Below are positions 1-13,494 of a stretch of DNA of 64,000 nt, piece by piece. The DNA is from Neocallimastix lanati (nom. inval.). Lineage: Eukaryota; Neocallimastigomycota; Neocallimastigomycetes; Neocallimastigales; Neocallimastigaceae. The first letter of the stretch is position 1. Every line of letters starts with the position of its first letter. The position numbers and the translations under genes are program-made. The stretch lies in the NCBI GenBank assembly GCA_016946835.1, contig JACVTC010000024.1, positions 1,278,501-1,342,500 on the forward strand. Reading direction: 5' to 3'. Under the pieces are notes generated by a model. The model worked only from the letters and a program-made list of their open reading frames with translations. It made no database searches and was not told the DNA's origin.

Positions 1-736
1 TTTATTTACTCGAAACTCTCCAAATGAATTAAATGAATCAGGAACGAACTTTTTTTTTTTTAATTGTGTAGATAATGTTTCAAATATATCTGTAGAAAAT
101 AGAAATCAAATTATATATAATATATATTAATATATTTATTTATATCTTATTCATATCCTGTTCAATAAATGTATGAATAAATATATTATTGATGATCATA
201 CCAGCTGCATTATCAATTTTTGAATCCAAAATTGACATAATAATTTGACTCATATGATCATATGTATTTGTGTTAGTTTTTACAGAGTTTTTCATTAAAA
301 ATGTTTTTGCAACTAATAATTCTTCAGATTCTGTTAATACACATTCCTTTGGAATTGAAAATGTTATTTTTTTAACAGTTTCTTCTACTGGTTTTTCAGT
401 TTTTTCTTCATTATCTTCCGTTGGTTTTTCTTCTGCTGATTTTTCCTCATCATTTGAAACTTCATTTTCTTCAGATTTTTCATCAGACTTATCCTCTGTT
501 TTTTCCTCAGATTTTTCCTCAGATTTCTCTTCATTATTTTCTTCTTCTACTTTATTTTCATCTTCCTCAGATGCTTGCTTTTCTTCTTTTTCTCCATTAT
601 TTACGGCATTTGAATCTTGTTCCGCGTTTTCATTTACAACATTTTCTCCATTATTTTCTCCACTATTTTCTACTTCAGGTATTACGTTAGTTTGTTCTTG
701 ATTTCCTATTTCTTCTGGAATAGCTTGTTCAGACAT
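1..736 (-). CDS. RSPH4A: Radial spoke head protein 4/6 homologue, N-terminal part (runs off left edge)
   Basis: Component of the radial spoke head of motile axonemes. The first exon runs 736 to 202: residues 1 to about 120 are a low-complexity acidic region full of Glu, Lys and Ser. The family core follows with AKTFLMKNSVKTNTNTYDHM and ILDSKIDNAA, which resemble the animal RSPH4A/6A stretch of the form AKAYLLK...LNLYDHL...ILDERPENA. A GTATGA donor at 201 and a CTACAG acceptor ending at 90 join this to a second exon (89 to 1), which reads on in phase as DIFETLSTQLKK and then FVPDSFNSFGEFR. That restores the NAxDIFE motif expected of the family. If the intron is ignored, the first exon reads through to a stop near 140. 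The rest of the gene lies outside the window. The acidic head appears to be a lineage-specific extension. Family assignment is by recalled motif similarity. Confidence 0.8.
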
Positions 737-962
737 TTTTTTTTTTTTTTATTTTATTTATTCTCTTTTAGCTATTATTGTATGATAAATAAATATTTAT
801 TATAATTAATAATTAAACCTTTAACTACTAAATAATACACATTTATATTCTATTGTTTTTTTTTTAAATAATTCTGTAATTAATTTTTAAATTAAAAATT
901 TTCAAAATTTCTATCTTCTTTTAAATATATACTTTCAATATCTATTATTTATTTTATTCTTC

Positions 963-996
<34 letters not shown>

Positions 997-1104
997 CAGA
1001 ATAAATAAAACTTCTTTTTTTTTTTTATTTTTATTTTTATTTTTTATTCAGAATAATTAAAATTAATTTTTTATTTTTATTATTTTTTTTATTATTATTA
1101 TTAT

Positions 1105-1139
<35 letters not shown>

Positions 1140-1603
1140 AAAATTTAAAATTCTTATTTCAAAACAAAAATTAATTAAAATAGATATTATTTGGAAAATT
1201 ATAAAAAATTAGATATATATTTATTATTAAATATTAAATTTTTTCTATAAATTTTATTTAGTATTTTTTTTTCTTTTTTTTTTTTTTTTTTTTTTTTTTA
1301 TTATTACTTTTTTTTAATAATATTTATTAATATTTATATATGTATAATTTTTGTAATTATTTATAATTAAAATAAAAATAAAATTATTAAATAAATAATT
1401 AATGTTTTATAAAATTTATTTCGGAGTTATATAAAATTTAAAATTATATAGAGTTACATATTTTTATAAAAAATGAAAAATATTAACTCATGTGATCTAT
1501 CACGATACAATGATTATGTTAAATTTTCATATTATAGATTATATATTTAAATATAAATGATTAATATATTAATGCTACGATTAAGTTATAGCACATTAAT
1601 AAT
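737..1603. other. Intergenic: upstream of RSPH4/6, downstream of WASP
   Basis: No coding segment is visible. Contains several pure T runs (about 967-996, 1110-1138 and 1277-1299) and AT-rich filler. The poly-T run at 737-750 sits directly against the RSPH start codon, so on the minus strand the 5' leader ends in poly-A. Confidence 0.6.
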
Positions 1604-2580
1604 TTAATCACTCCATTCAGAGTCATCATCATCATCATCGTCATTATCACTACTTTCTTCATCTATATATATTAAATCGAAAGAATATTTTCGTTAATTA
1701 TATATCTAGATAATAATTAAAAAAATAATTTTACAATATACACCTATATATTAAAATATTACCTCCATCATTCATATCATCTTTACGTTGAAGTAATGCC
1801 ATCGCAAGAGCAGAAGCTAAATCATTCTTACTACAAGTTTCAACTGGTGTTTCAATTTGTTTAACTTGTCTTTGTGAAACTGGTTTAAGACTTGAAATAC
1901 CAGCATTACGAATACTAGCCAAAAGATCATTTCTTCCATCATTATCAGAGACTGGTCTCGATTTTGGAGTACTGGAATCTTCGGTTCGGTATGGAGTAAG
2001 TTGAGCAGGTGGAGGAGGTGGAGGAGGTGGACCTCCTGCTGGTAATGGTGGTGGTGGTGGAGCAGCTGCTTCACGGGTAGGAAGTGGTGGAGGTAATGGT
2101 GCAGCTTCCCGAGAAGGTGGTGGTGGTGGTGTATCACGAGCAGGAACAGCTGGGGCTGCTCTGGTAGGTGGTGGTGGTACATCTCTTTCTGATCTTGATG
2201 GAGGAGGTGGGGGAGCACCTCTTGATCTCGATGGAGGAGGTGGAGGGGCCCTTGATCTTGATGGAGGTGGTTGAGGAGCTGTTCTACTTGGTGGTGGTGG
2301 TGGTGCAACTCCTCTGGATGGTGGAGGAGGAGCAGGTCCTCTACTTGGTCTAGATGCTAATTTATCATCATTTAATATTAGTATTAATAGTATTTAATTT
2401 TATTATTATTATTATTATTTATTATAATATTTATGTAATATACATGGTACTTGGGGCTTGGTTGTTATTGATTGCACTGGTTCCACTGAAGCGGGTTTTG
2501 AGTTGTTATTTTTCTTAAGGAATTCAGCCATGAATTGTAAATTTTTATCGTTCATGAATTGTTCCTATGATAATTACAAT

Positions 2581-2621
<41 letters not shown>

Positions 2622-4007
2622 ATTAATAAAATTTATTATTACCTCTATTTGAATTTATTTTTTATATGTATTTATATTAATAATTACTCTAGTAATATTT
2701 CTTTGAGAACTCATGATTTTAAATGCTTCTTCAATAATAGCATTATCAGATTCAGAGAAATCGCCAAAATTTTCTGCTCCCATATGTAACGTATGTCTTT
2801 ACGATTATGTTCATATTTTTAATATAATTAATAATTAATGAGAATGAAATTAGAGTAATGACTTTTTTTTTTTTATAAAAATTTTTAAATAATTAATTTA
2901 TAGCATACACAAAGTTAGTTGGATTTCCTATTGTACTTTTATCAATAGGTCCTTTCTTTTTTTTACTCTTATTTTTTGATTTTTTGCTACTTTTATCTTT
3001 CTTTTTCTTGCTATCTATTTTTATTATAATTATGATTATTAATTATAGGTTTATCATTAATATTAAATAATTTTATTTATATTACTAAGAAGGCAATTAT
3101 ATCTTTCAATAATTTTCATTTACCTTTATTACTTTCGAATGATGGTGTTATTGTGGCTGGTTCTACGGTAATACTTGTTTTTTTTGTACTTCTTGGAATT
3201 TGAGACTGATTCATATACTGTATTACGCATCTCAAAAAACTTTTAGCTTCATTTTCATCAGCAAATGACAAACCAGCAGCTGATTTCTAAAAATTAATAT
3301 TGAAAAGATTTAATTTTTCGTATAAAATTAAATTTCATTTATTATAAATATTCGATTTATAAAATATATTATATTTATCAAAATTTATTACATCAGTATA
3401 AAAACTATGGAAGAAATTGCATTCTTCTTTATATTTTAATTGGTTTGAAATTGGAAATTCCCATAAAACTTCTCCATTTTTCTATATTATAAGATTAATT
3501 ATATGTATATTATATTATTAGAAATATCTTTAAATTATTAAAAATAATGATTTATAGAAATAGTTATATATCATATTTAATAATTATAAAAAAAAAAAAA
3601 AAAAAGAAATTTGATGTGTACTTGAATATCTAATAATTTTAAATAATATGAATTTGCATTATCATATACAACTGTAATTGCTCCTAATGATTGATATGAC
3701 CATTTATTTCTATCTGGAAATGCCAAATATAATCTAGCAACAGCAGTACTAATTATCTTTAATATATTGATTAAATTATTGTTTCATAAATAAATAAATA
3801 AAAAAAAAAAAAAAAAAAAATATTATGAATTAATATTTTAATAATTTTATAATATTTGTATTTCCATCAATGCGTATTGATGATATTATACAAATTCAAT
3901 TTTATTATTTTTATTTCAAGAAAAAATATTAGCCAATATTATTATTAATAATTAAAAAATGATAAAAAATTAGTATGTAATGAATATCATATAATAAAAA
4001 AAATAAT

Positions 4008-4041
<34 letters not shown>

Positions 4042-4247
4042 TAAAAAAGAAAAATTATAAATATTAATATTATTAATATTACAATAAATTTTAAATTTTT
4101 AAATCAGTATTCAAAATTTAAAGAATGATTATAATGATGTTTTTTAAAATTAATTCATATTTAAATTTCATTTACTTGATATTTCTTTAAGCTACTTTCA
4201 ATCAACTGCCTCTCGCTAGCATTAAACGAGGACACTACGGCAGCCAT
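1604..4247 (-). CDS. WAS: WASP/N-WASP (Las17) Arp2/3 activator
   Basis: Wiskott-Aldrich syndrome protein family member that activates the Arp2/3 complex for branched actin assembly at the cortex. It starts with MAAVVSSFNASERQLIESSL at 4247, the start of a WH1/EVH1 domain whose later exons read TAVARLYLAFPDRNKWSYQS, NGEVLWEFPI and SAAGLSFADENEAKSFLRCV. A basic lysine run and GPIDKSTIGNPTNFVYA followed by HMGAENFGDFSE give a GTPase-binding (CRIB-like) motif. The exon at about 2356-1764 encodes a long polyproline region with repeated PPPPPSR blocks, then a WH2 motif (NDLLASIRNAGISSLKPV) and a second helix (DLASALAMALLQRKDD). The last exon gives the acidic A motif ending in DDDDDDDSEWSD, with the conserved Trp. 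About eight introns with GT-AG borders fit. Domain order is the complete WH1-CRIB-PRD-WH2-C-A set, with one clear WH2. Reading frames in the proline region that look like His-rich proteins are shadows. Confidence 0.92.
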
Positions 4248-5025
4248 ATTGTTTTTCTTTTGTTTATGTATTTAATATGATAAGAATTTCTATTTATAAA
4301 AATATATATATTATAATATTATATTTAAATATAATATTAATTTAAACCATATAATAAATTAATACAGCACTATTTCGTAATATAATTTATAATATTACAT
4401 TATTCTTACTTTTTTAAAATACTATTTTATTACTAAAATATATTAACAATTATATATCAATTATTTTCTTTTTTATTTTCTTCTATTTTTTTTTTTTTTT
4501 TTTTTTTTTTTGTTAATATATATAATTATTATTATATTCTGCTTTATTTTATTAAATCTAATTTTTTATATTTTATATCTTTATTTTTTTATTTTATTTT
4601 TTTTATGATTAATAATCCATATAATAATAATTAAATTTTATAGAATGGAAAAATAAAAAATAATGCAATTATTATCAAAGTTTCACATTAATACAATAAT
4701 ATTTTTATAAAATAATTTTTTTTTTTTATAATAAAAAATTTAATATAACTTTAATTAATACATTAACATTAAAATTTTAAACAACTTTATTTTTATTTTA
4801 AAAATATTGGATATTTTTTAATGTAAAAATTATAAAACTTTATATGTATATATATATATATTTTTATATATTTTTAATACTTAATAATATATAAATCAAT
4901 ATAGAACATTTAAAATATGTAAAAGTATTTTATTAATCTTATAATATATAAATCAATATAGAACATTTAAAATATGTATAAACATTTTATTAATTTTATT
5001 TAAATATGAATTTAATTAATTTTAT
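4248..5025. repeat. Intergenic with a 63-bp tandem duplication
   Basis: Non-coding spacer between WASP and the aprataxin gene. At about 4880-4990 a unit of roughly 63 bp, containing ATATAAATCAATATAGAACA, occurs twice in tandem with few differences. A T run sits at 4489-4511. No gene seen. Confidence 0.6.
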
Positions 5026-6718
5026 TTAGATATGAGTTGTCAAATGTGCTTTTAGGGTTGGCATATTTTTTAAATCTTGGCCACATTTACAGCATTTTAA
5101 AGGTTGCTTCAAAATATTTTCATAATATTGTCTATCCAACTTTATTTAAATTATAAATATATTAATATAATGACAATTATTTAATTAATTAATCATTAAT
5201 TATTACTAATAAAACTTTTATCAATATTAAAACTTATAGATATTAACTATATATATATATATATATTCAATAATTACTTTAATACATCCATTATTATTTA
5301 ATTGTTCAATAATAAAAGATGGTTTAAGGAAAAATTCAGATGTAAATGTATTCCAATGTTTTTTTGTTTTTAAAAAAGGTGAAATAAAATCTCTTGATAT
5401 AACATGCATATGCACTTGATTCATACTTGGAATAGCATGAAAACCTATTTGAAATTCTATTTCGCCATTTTTTTTATTTAAACTTTATATATATATATAT
5501 ATTATAATAATAATAATAATAATAATAATAAGAAATAAGAAAATTTAATTATATAATATAAATATAAAGTATTTAATTTACTCATTGATAACTTCTTTTG
5601 AAAGTTCTATCATATCTTTTATTAAAGGAAGATGACTTTTATTTAAATAGTATATACTTTTGATTTCTTCTTTTGGAATGATTAATAAATGATATTTAGC
5701 CTAAAGTATTATAAATTATAAATTATATATATCTTGTGAAAAAATTCCCTTATATATATATATATATATGAATAATTATTTTATTAAAATAATTAAATAC
5801 CTTAGGATATTTATCATAAATAACCATAAATTTATCATATATTTTATAAATGGAATCTTTAAAATGTTCAGGATGTCTAATATATAACAAAAGACCATCA
5901 CTCCATGCTTTACAAATATTTATTTATATTTTATTAAAAAAAATTAATTTAAATGAAATATATATATATATATATTATTAAAATTACATGTTTTAACGCT
6001 CGCTTTTTCTTTTGAGTTATCATTTAAATTTGTATTTTCTTTAGGAATTTTAAATAAATTCATAAATTTATTGTTTTTTACGTTCTTTTCAAATTCTTTA
6101 AAAAGGTTATTATATAATTGTTTCAATCCTTTTAAAGCTTCATCTTCGGATAATTGGTTTGGTCTTTCAGGATTCATATTTGGTGCATTTATTAATATTA
6201 TCTTTTAACCAAAATAAATTAATTACTATAATTTTAATAACTATTAAAATTAATTATTTATATCTCGTATATTACTTTTTTAACCTTATTTGTTACATAT
6301 AGAGATGAATTTTTTATTATATCGATAGAGTAACAAGTGTTTAAAATAGCTGATTTATTTTGCTCTTTAATTTTATTTAGGGAATCAGATCCGATTATTT
6401 TTTGAATCTTTTGTGAAAACTTGGTACAGCCTAATAGATTATAATATTTTTAAAGAAAATTTCAAATATATATAAATTTTAATTTTTAATCAATTGTTAT
6501 TATAATTTTAATAATATTAATAAAAACATAAAGATATATTATATATATATATATATATATAAACATAATTACTCATTTTAAATCTCCATGAAATTTCTGT
6601 TGCAATGTATCTGAAATTTATATTATCATTTTTTTCATTTTTTAAAAATTCCTCTATATCTGAATTCAAAATTTTGAATCTTTATATAATTCTAATTTCA
6701 ATATACTATATTAAATAC

Positions 6719-6753
<35 letters not shown>

Positions 6754-7606
6754 TATTATTATTATTATTTATTTATATTTAATTTATATTATTTTACCTT
6801 GATTCATTAATTTTAAATTTCTATAAATTCAATTTATACAAAAATTAAGACAAAAAAAAAAAAAAATAATAATAAATTATAATTTAGCATTTATTAATTT
6901 TCATTTATATTAATTTATTATTACTATTATTTATTACTGTTAATTATTTATTTATTTTTTATTCATTTATAAGCATAAAGTTTTAATCTTTTAATTAAAA
7001 TATTTATTTACCTCCTTTAATTGTGTAGCTATATTTAAATCATTTTCTAATAAAATTATTTCAATACCATCTTCTTTATAACTTTTAAAAAAATTCAATA
7101 AAGACTTTTTTCAATTGAATTATTAATAATTAATTTAAAATAATATCCTAAAATAATAATGAAATAAAATTAATATAATATTATACTTCATTTAAAATTG
7201 TTATTCCTTTCAATAAGTCAATTTTCCCTTCTTTAACTGAAAATAATGGAAATATAAGTTGATCCAGATTTTTACTCTTTGAATCTTTATTTATATATTA
7301 TATTATTATTTTTAATGATAATTAAAATTAATAATTCAAATCAAAAAAAAAAAAAAAAAAGTTTAAATTTCATATAAATTGAAACTTTTAATGAATATTA
7401 CCTTGAATTTTAATCTTTTTATCAACTTTATTATACAATAATTAATTGAATTTGTTTATTAAAAATATATATTATCAAATAATTTAATTTTAAATTAATA
7501 ATAACTTTTTTTCATTTACAATATTGATTTAATTATTATTTTTTTCTTTTTCCTTTTTTTTTTTTTTTTTTTTTACAATAAAAAGATTACCATGTGTATT
7601 ATCCAT
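5026..7606 (-). CDS. APTX: Aprataxin-like protein: macro-like region + HIT + C2H2 zinc finger
   Basis: DNA repair hydrolase that removes 5'-AMP from abortive ligation ends. The C-terminal half is diagnostic. AWSDGLLLYIRHPEHFKDSI, then KYHLLIIPKEEIKSIYYL, then NQVHMHVISRDFISPFLKTK form the HIT domain, with the catalytic histidine triad visible as HMHVI. QPLKCCKCGQDLKN followed by HLTTHI is the C2H2 zinc finger, ending at a stop at 5028. Upstream exons give ILINAPNMNPERPNQLSEDE, which resembles the GPNMNP motif of the macro-like middle domain of plant aprataxins, preceded by LIFPLFSVKEGKIDLLKG and NFRYIATEISWRFK. The start at 7606 (MDNTHG, then a GTAATC donor) is the likeliest but is not proven. 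The gene has many small exons and AT introns. The macro-like part lacks the obvious glycine-rich ADP-ribose loop and may be structural. HIT and zinc-finger assignment is strong; the N-terminal third is weak. Confidence 0.85.
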
Positions 7607-8217
7607 TTATATTCCTTGTATAAACTTGTTTTTTTAACATTATCTCAAAATTATACATTTTAATATTAAATATTGATTATGTTATGTTTTTCATTGTTAC
7701 ACAACAAAATATTTTTTTAGTCCATAATAATTAAATTAATAAATTTAATAATTGAATATTTTTTATTAATCCAAAAAATATTTTTAAAATTTATATTATT
7801 ATTAAATTTGAAGTATTAAAGTTTTTTAAATAATACTTTTTATTGTATTTTTTTTGTTTTTTTTTTGTTTTTTTTTTGTTTTTTTGTTTTTTTTTTTTGT
7901 TTTTTTGTTTTTTTTTTTAAAAAAAAATATGTATATGTATATATATATTTAAATATTCATATAAACATACAGAATATATTATCAAAAATAATAATAATAA
8001 TAATAATAATAAATAATAAAACAAAATACAAAGCTGTATAAATTTTGTTAATTATATATATATATAATAAAAAGACAATATATATAAATAAATCATAATA
8101 ATCCCTTTATATAAAGGAATTATTATAATTTATATTAAATATATAATATCAATTAATATATATTTTATTATTAATTAATATTTCTTTTTTAATTTAAAGA
8201 TATAGAAAAAATATTAA
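7607..8217. other. Intergenic between divergent APTX and DRC11 genes
   Basis: Head-to-head spacer, so it should contain both promoters. It holds T-rich tracts interrupted by single G (7847-7918) and (AAT)n at 7988-8010. I cannot point to a specific promoter element. Confidence 0.5.
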
Positions 8218-8405
8218 AATAAAAATAAAATAAAATAAAAAGTAAAAAATTATTTGAAATATTCTAAAATAAAATAAAATAAAAAGTAAAAAATTATTTG
8301 AAATATTCTAAAATAAAATAAAATAAAAAGTAAAAAATTACTTGAAATATTCTAAAATAAAATAAAATAAAAAGTAAAAAATTATTTGAAATATTCTAAA
8401 ATAAA
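8218..8405. repeat. 44-bp tandem repeat, four units, just upstream of DRC11
   Basis: Four head-to-tail copies of a 44-bp unit containing AGTAAAAAATTATTTGAAAT. The landmark TTGAAAT recurs with its G at 8256, 8300, 8344 and 8388, so the period is exactly 44. One unit has C in place of T (ATTACTTG). The array ends about 40 bp before the start codon of the next gene. Confidence 0.9.
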
Positions 8406-8445
8406 ATAATGTCAATATAAATTATTTAGATATATTCATTTAATA

Positions 8446-9268
8446 ATGTCAAACGCGTATGTAGATATACAGTTACTTAATTATAATCGATAAAAATTTT
8501 CATTAATCATAATTTTATTTTTAATATTAATAGTACATATAATCGTTATTGGAATGAGGTCAACAATGACCTTCAAGAACAATTGGAGTATGAAAATCCA
8601 CAGGACCTCATTTTAATGTCAAAAGATAAAGCAAGTTCATTTCAGCATATAGCAACAATTTATGTTAAATATATTCAAATTTACAAAAAAATTGAGGTTT
8701 TTTATCATTAAAAACTGATATATTATATATATATATATGTTGAATATAAAATTTATTGAATAAAATATATATTGAAAAAAAAAATTATTAATTATTAAAT
8801 GAATATAATTAAATAAATTTATATAATAAATTTTAATAATAATAAAGCAAACTTATGATCAGATATTACAACCACAAAAACGAAGAGTTATTAGAGAAAT
8901 TCTTTTAGCTGTAATTGGAAGAATGCTCGAAGCAAAACATGTAATAATATATATTTAATTATTCGTTAGTTATACTTCTAATATATTATATTAATATAAT
9001 TTAATAATTTATTGAATAATAATATAATATTATTTTATTATTAATGTATTCTACATCTCAAAAAAAAAATATAATATAATAATATGATATTAATATTGTA
9101 ATTACTACTATAAGAAAATGGTTGAATTAGAAAACTCGGATTTCTTCATTCTAAGTGATATATTACTAGATTTAAAGCTTGTACCAGAAGATCTTATAAT
9201 TCCTGTTCCAAAATTTTTTATGGAAGATAGAGAAAAACAAATAGAAATTAATAAATCAATTTTGGTAC

Positions 9269-9329
<61 letters not shown>

Positions 9330-10676
9330 TATTTAAATATAAAAATATAAAATTAAAGTACATAATTTATATTAAATACATATATATAAATAATTTTATT
9401 TTTTTTTTTTTTTTTCATTAATGATATTTAATAGGCTGCATGTAATGCGACAACGTTGGAAATTGATAAAACACAATATTTTATGGATTTAACATTAACT
9501 GATGCAATAAAAATATTTCAAATTAATGAAAGAGGTAGACAAGGATATATAAGAGCAAAATATATGGATGACTTAAAGTATATTAATTTTTATAGTTATT
9601 GCTTTTTTTTTTAAAAAAAAAAAAAAAAAAGAAAAAAAAAATTTAGAGTATAATAAATTCAAATAGAAATTATTAATAACGTTTTTTTTAAATTATTATT
9701 TAAAAAAAATATTACATATATCAAATATTAACTAATTTAATAAAGAAAGCAAGCAAAACATGAAGAAGAAATGGAAAACAATGTTGATGAAATGGATGTT
9801 GGAGATGCAGCGTTGAAAATTCAAAAAACGTAATGAAAATAAAAATAAAAATAAAAATAAATATTCTATTTTATAATATTTATATTATATATATGAATTA
9901 CAACATCATAATAATTTAGAATATCTAACATAATTTATTTATTTTTGTAATATTAATATAAATTTAGATACAAAGGTTTCTTAGAAAGAAATAATTACTA
10001 TGATTTAAAAAAAAAAGATCATCAATTTTTATGTATGAGATAAATTTAAAAAAAAAATAATAAATAAAAAAATAAATAAATTCAAGATGAAATAATAAAA
10101 TAAATAATTAATATTAATATATTCATATATTTGTATTAATAATTTCAATATAGCAATGTGGGTTCCTCCTTTAAAGCAACCAGATGATGATCCAATAATA
10201 AAAGATCAAAGAAATCGTGAAAGAAGAAAAGTCCTTCAAAAACAATACGAAGAAGAATACCAACAAGCATTAGTAGATATTAAAGAAAAGTATAATATTA
10301 TATTATTTCTTATAGCTTTTATTTATAATATAATTATAATTTTAAATTTCATTGTTCAAAATGAATTAACAAATAAAAATTAAAAAAAAAAATAATTAAA
10401 TAAATATACTAAAATAAAATAAATAAATAAATAAATAAATAATCGAAAAAAAATAACTGAAAATAATTGAAAATAGAATAAAGAAAGTAGAAGGAGCGGA
10501 TATGAAAGAAAATTTACAAGATAATTTCCGTCAATGGTATATGGAATATAAAAACATATTTGGAAAATATCCTTTTATAAATATTATACTATACTTAAAC
10601 AAAATTTATAATATTTATTTTTTTGAAATAATAACAATAATATATTATTTTTCAAATTATCTTTAACAGTCGCCAT

Positions 10677-10717
<41 letters not shown>

Positions 10718-11910
10718 TATAATATTTTTTTTTTATAAATTTATTTATTTATTTTTAAAAATTTACATTACCAGAATTTCCAGCGGATAATGTTTGGCAA
10801 GATCCTGAATATAGATTTAATGAAAAAATTGTACCACCTGTAACTGAAGATCCAGCAGAAGATGAAAAAGGAAAAAAAGGTACAGGAAAAGTAACTAAAA
10901 AGAATCCCAAAACAGAAGGAGAAAATAATGGAGAAAGTGAAAAGAAAGATAGCCCTGCTACTTCATCAATAGAAATTAAAAAAAGTGATATTACCATAGG
11001 TGAAACATCTGCAAGTGCATCTTCAGCAAACATGCAAGAATCCTCTAAAAAAAATGCTGCTCCTAAAAAAACTAAAAAAGGAAAAAAAGTTGAAGTATGA
11101 TAAAATTACTATTATATATATAATATATTTTTATCAATATTATTTATTATTTTTATTTCTTATTTATGATTTATGTTTTATATTTTATGTTTTTTATTTA
11201 TTTATTTATTTATTTATTTATCTATTTATTTATTTATTTATTTATTTATTTTTTATTATTTTTGTTTTTTTTGTTTTTTTTTTTTTCTATTTTTTTTATT
11301 TTATTTTATTTTACTTTATTTATTATTATTATATTAATTTATAAAATAATTTTTATAATACTAAAATAATTCAGGAAGAAGTTGACCCTGAAGAATTCAG
11401 AACAGATAAAGATTCAAAATATATACCATTAATAAAAACAGGGTAAATATATTCAAAATATTGATATATTGATATTATTACTAATAAAAATATAAGACAT
11501 ATATTTATATGTATCTTCAACATCAATATTTTGATATAATTATTAATAAAAAATATATATATTTATATTTATATTTGTATTAAATAGTTGTGGTATGTAT
11601 ATAAAAGATTGGAAATATAAAAATGAAAAAGATAATTTTGCACAAAAACATGATAGTGAAATTATAAAAAATGATAAGAGAAGAGAAGTTGAATCAGAAG
11701 TATATATTAATAATATTCATTAAGTGACTGAATTAAAAAATCAAATATTAATATTTAATATAATAATTTTGTTAATAGATTAAAGTAAGAGTTGTTGAAA
11801 TACTAAAAGATGAATTAAAAAATTTAAAACTTGCATTAGAAAGTGGTAAAGGAAAGAAAAAGAAGAAGGGAAAAAAAGGTAAGATATAATAAGAAATTAT
11901 TGATATTTTG

Positions 11911-11974
<64 letters not shown>

Positions 11975-12318
11975 TGAAAATTAAATATTAAAAATAACTA
12001 ATTTTTTATATTATTTTCTATTATTAATGTTTATTTTAAAATTAAAATAAAGGTAAAAAGGGTAAAAAAGGAAAAAAAGGAAAGGTATACTACATAAAAT
12101 ATTTATATAATTTTTTCATAAAAATACTTTTAATATTAAATATATTAATATATATATACTATTTCAATTTCATAATTATAATAACTAAAATTATCATTAC
12201 AATACATACAGAAAGGAAAAAAGAAGGAAAAAGATTTAACAGCTGGAAGAACAATTGAATCATTATATGAAGAACTTATACAAGCTGGAATCATCCAAGC
12301 AGTAATTATGATATTATA

Positions 12319-12368
<50 letters not shown>

Positions 12369-13437
12369 TATGATTTAATTTCATTTTTACTGATATATTT
12401 AATTATATATGCATATTATTATTAATATTATTTGTATATAAATATTAAAAGCCGACGGAATTACATTTAAAAGATTTTGTATACAATTACAATATTTTAG
12501 ATAGTTCAACAGATAAAAAGATAGTAGAGCCATGTTTATTAGATTTACATCAAGTAATAAATAATAAACAAAAATATAAATATAAATAAAAATATAAATA
12601 AAAATAAAAAATGAATATAATATTTAAGATCTCGCTTATAATTATAATTATAATTATTTATACTAAAAAAAAATTATTTTTAATCATATAAAGATATTGA
12701 CAGAATACTGTATACTACCATTAGGATTTGACTCAATTAGTGATGCAATTCCAAAAATAAATTCAATATTACTTTTTGGACCCAAAGGCGTTGGTAAAAA
12801 TGCATATGTTAATGCAATTGCGACAGAAACTGGTGCAACTCTCTTTAACCTCTCACCAAGAAATACAATGGGACAATATCCAGGAAAAGCTGGAGTAGTA
12901 AAAATGTTACATATGGTGTTTAAGGTTGCAGAAGCATGTGCCCCATCAATTATATATATCAATGAAGCAGAAATGGTATTTGCTAAAAAAGTACCTAAGG
13001 ATAATCCATCTGATCCAAAAAGAATTAAAAAACTTTTAATTAAATATGCAAAAAAATTGAAGGGAAAAATTTTATTAATTGGAACTTCTTATAAACCATG
13101 GGATATCCTTTATATATATTTTTATATATTAAACAATAATTTTTTTTTTTTTTTTTTATTGTTATTTTTCTTAACTGATTATATATACATTGTGATACGA
13201 AAGGTTTACTATCTGTTTTCAAAAAAGGTATCATGATACCAAAACCAGATTATAATACTAGATATCTACTTTGGAAATACTATATTAAATATTTTGGAGG
13301 AGAATGGAGTTCGTTAAAATATATAAATTTAAGCTTATTAACAAAATTAACAGATAAATACACTGCAGGAGCAATTAAAGCATTGTGTGAAAGAGTTATT
13401 ACTGATAAAAGAATAACAACGGTAAATAAATAAATAA

Positions 13438-13494
<57 letters not shown>

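Noticed and set aside
270-701. Ser/Phe-rich plus-strand frame of 143 codons
   Set aside because: Antisense shadow of the acidic RSPH4/6 first exon.
1817-2353. His-rich minus-strand and Val/Glu-rich plus-strand frames
   Set aside because: Shifted and antisense readings of the WASP polyproline exon.
6605-6802. Plus-strand hydrophobic frame
   Set aside because: Antisense to aprataxin exons and an intronic T run.
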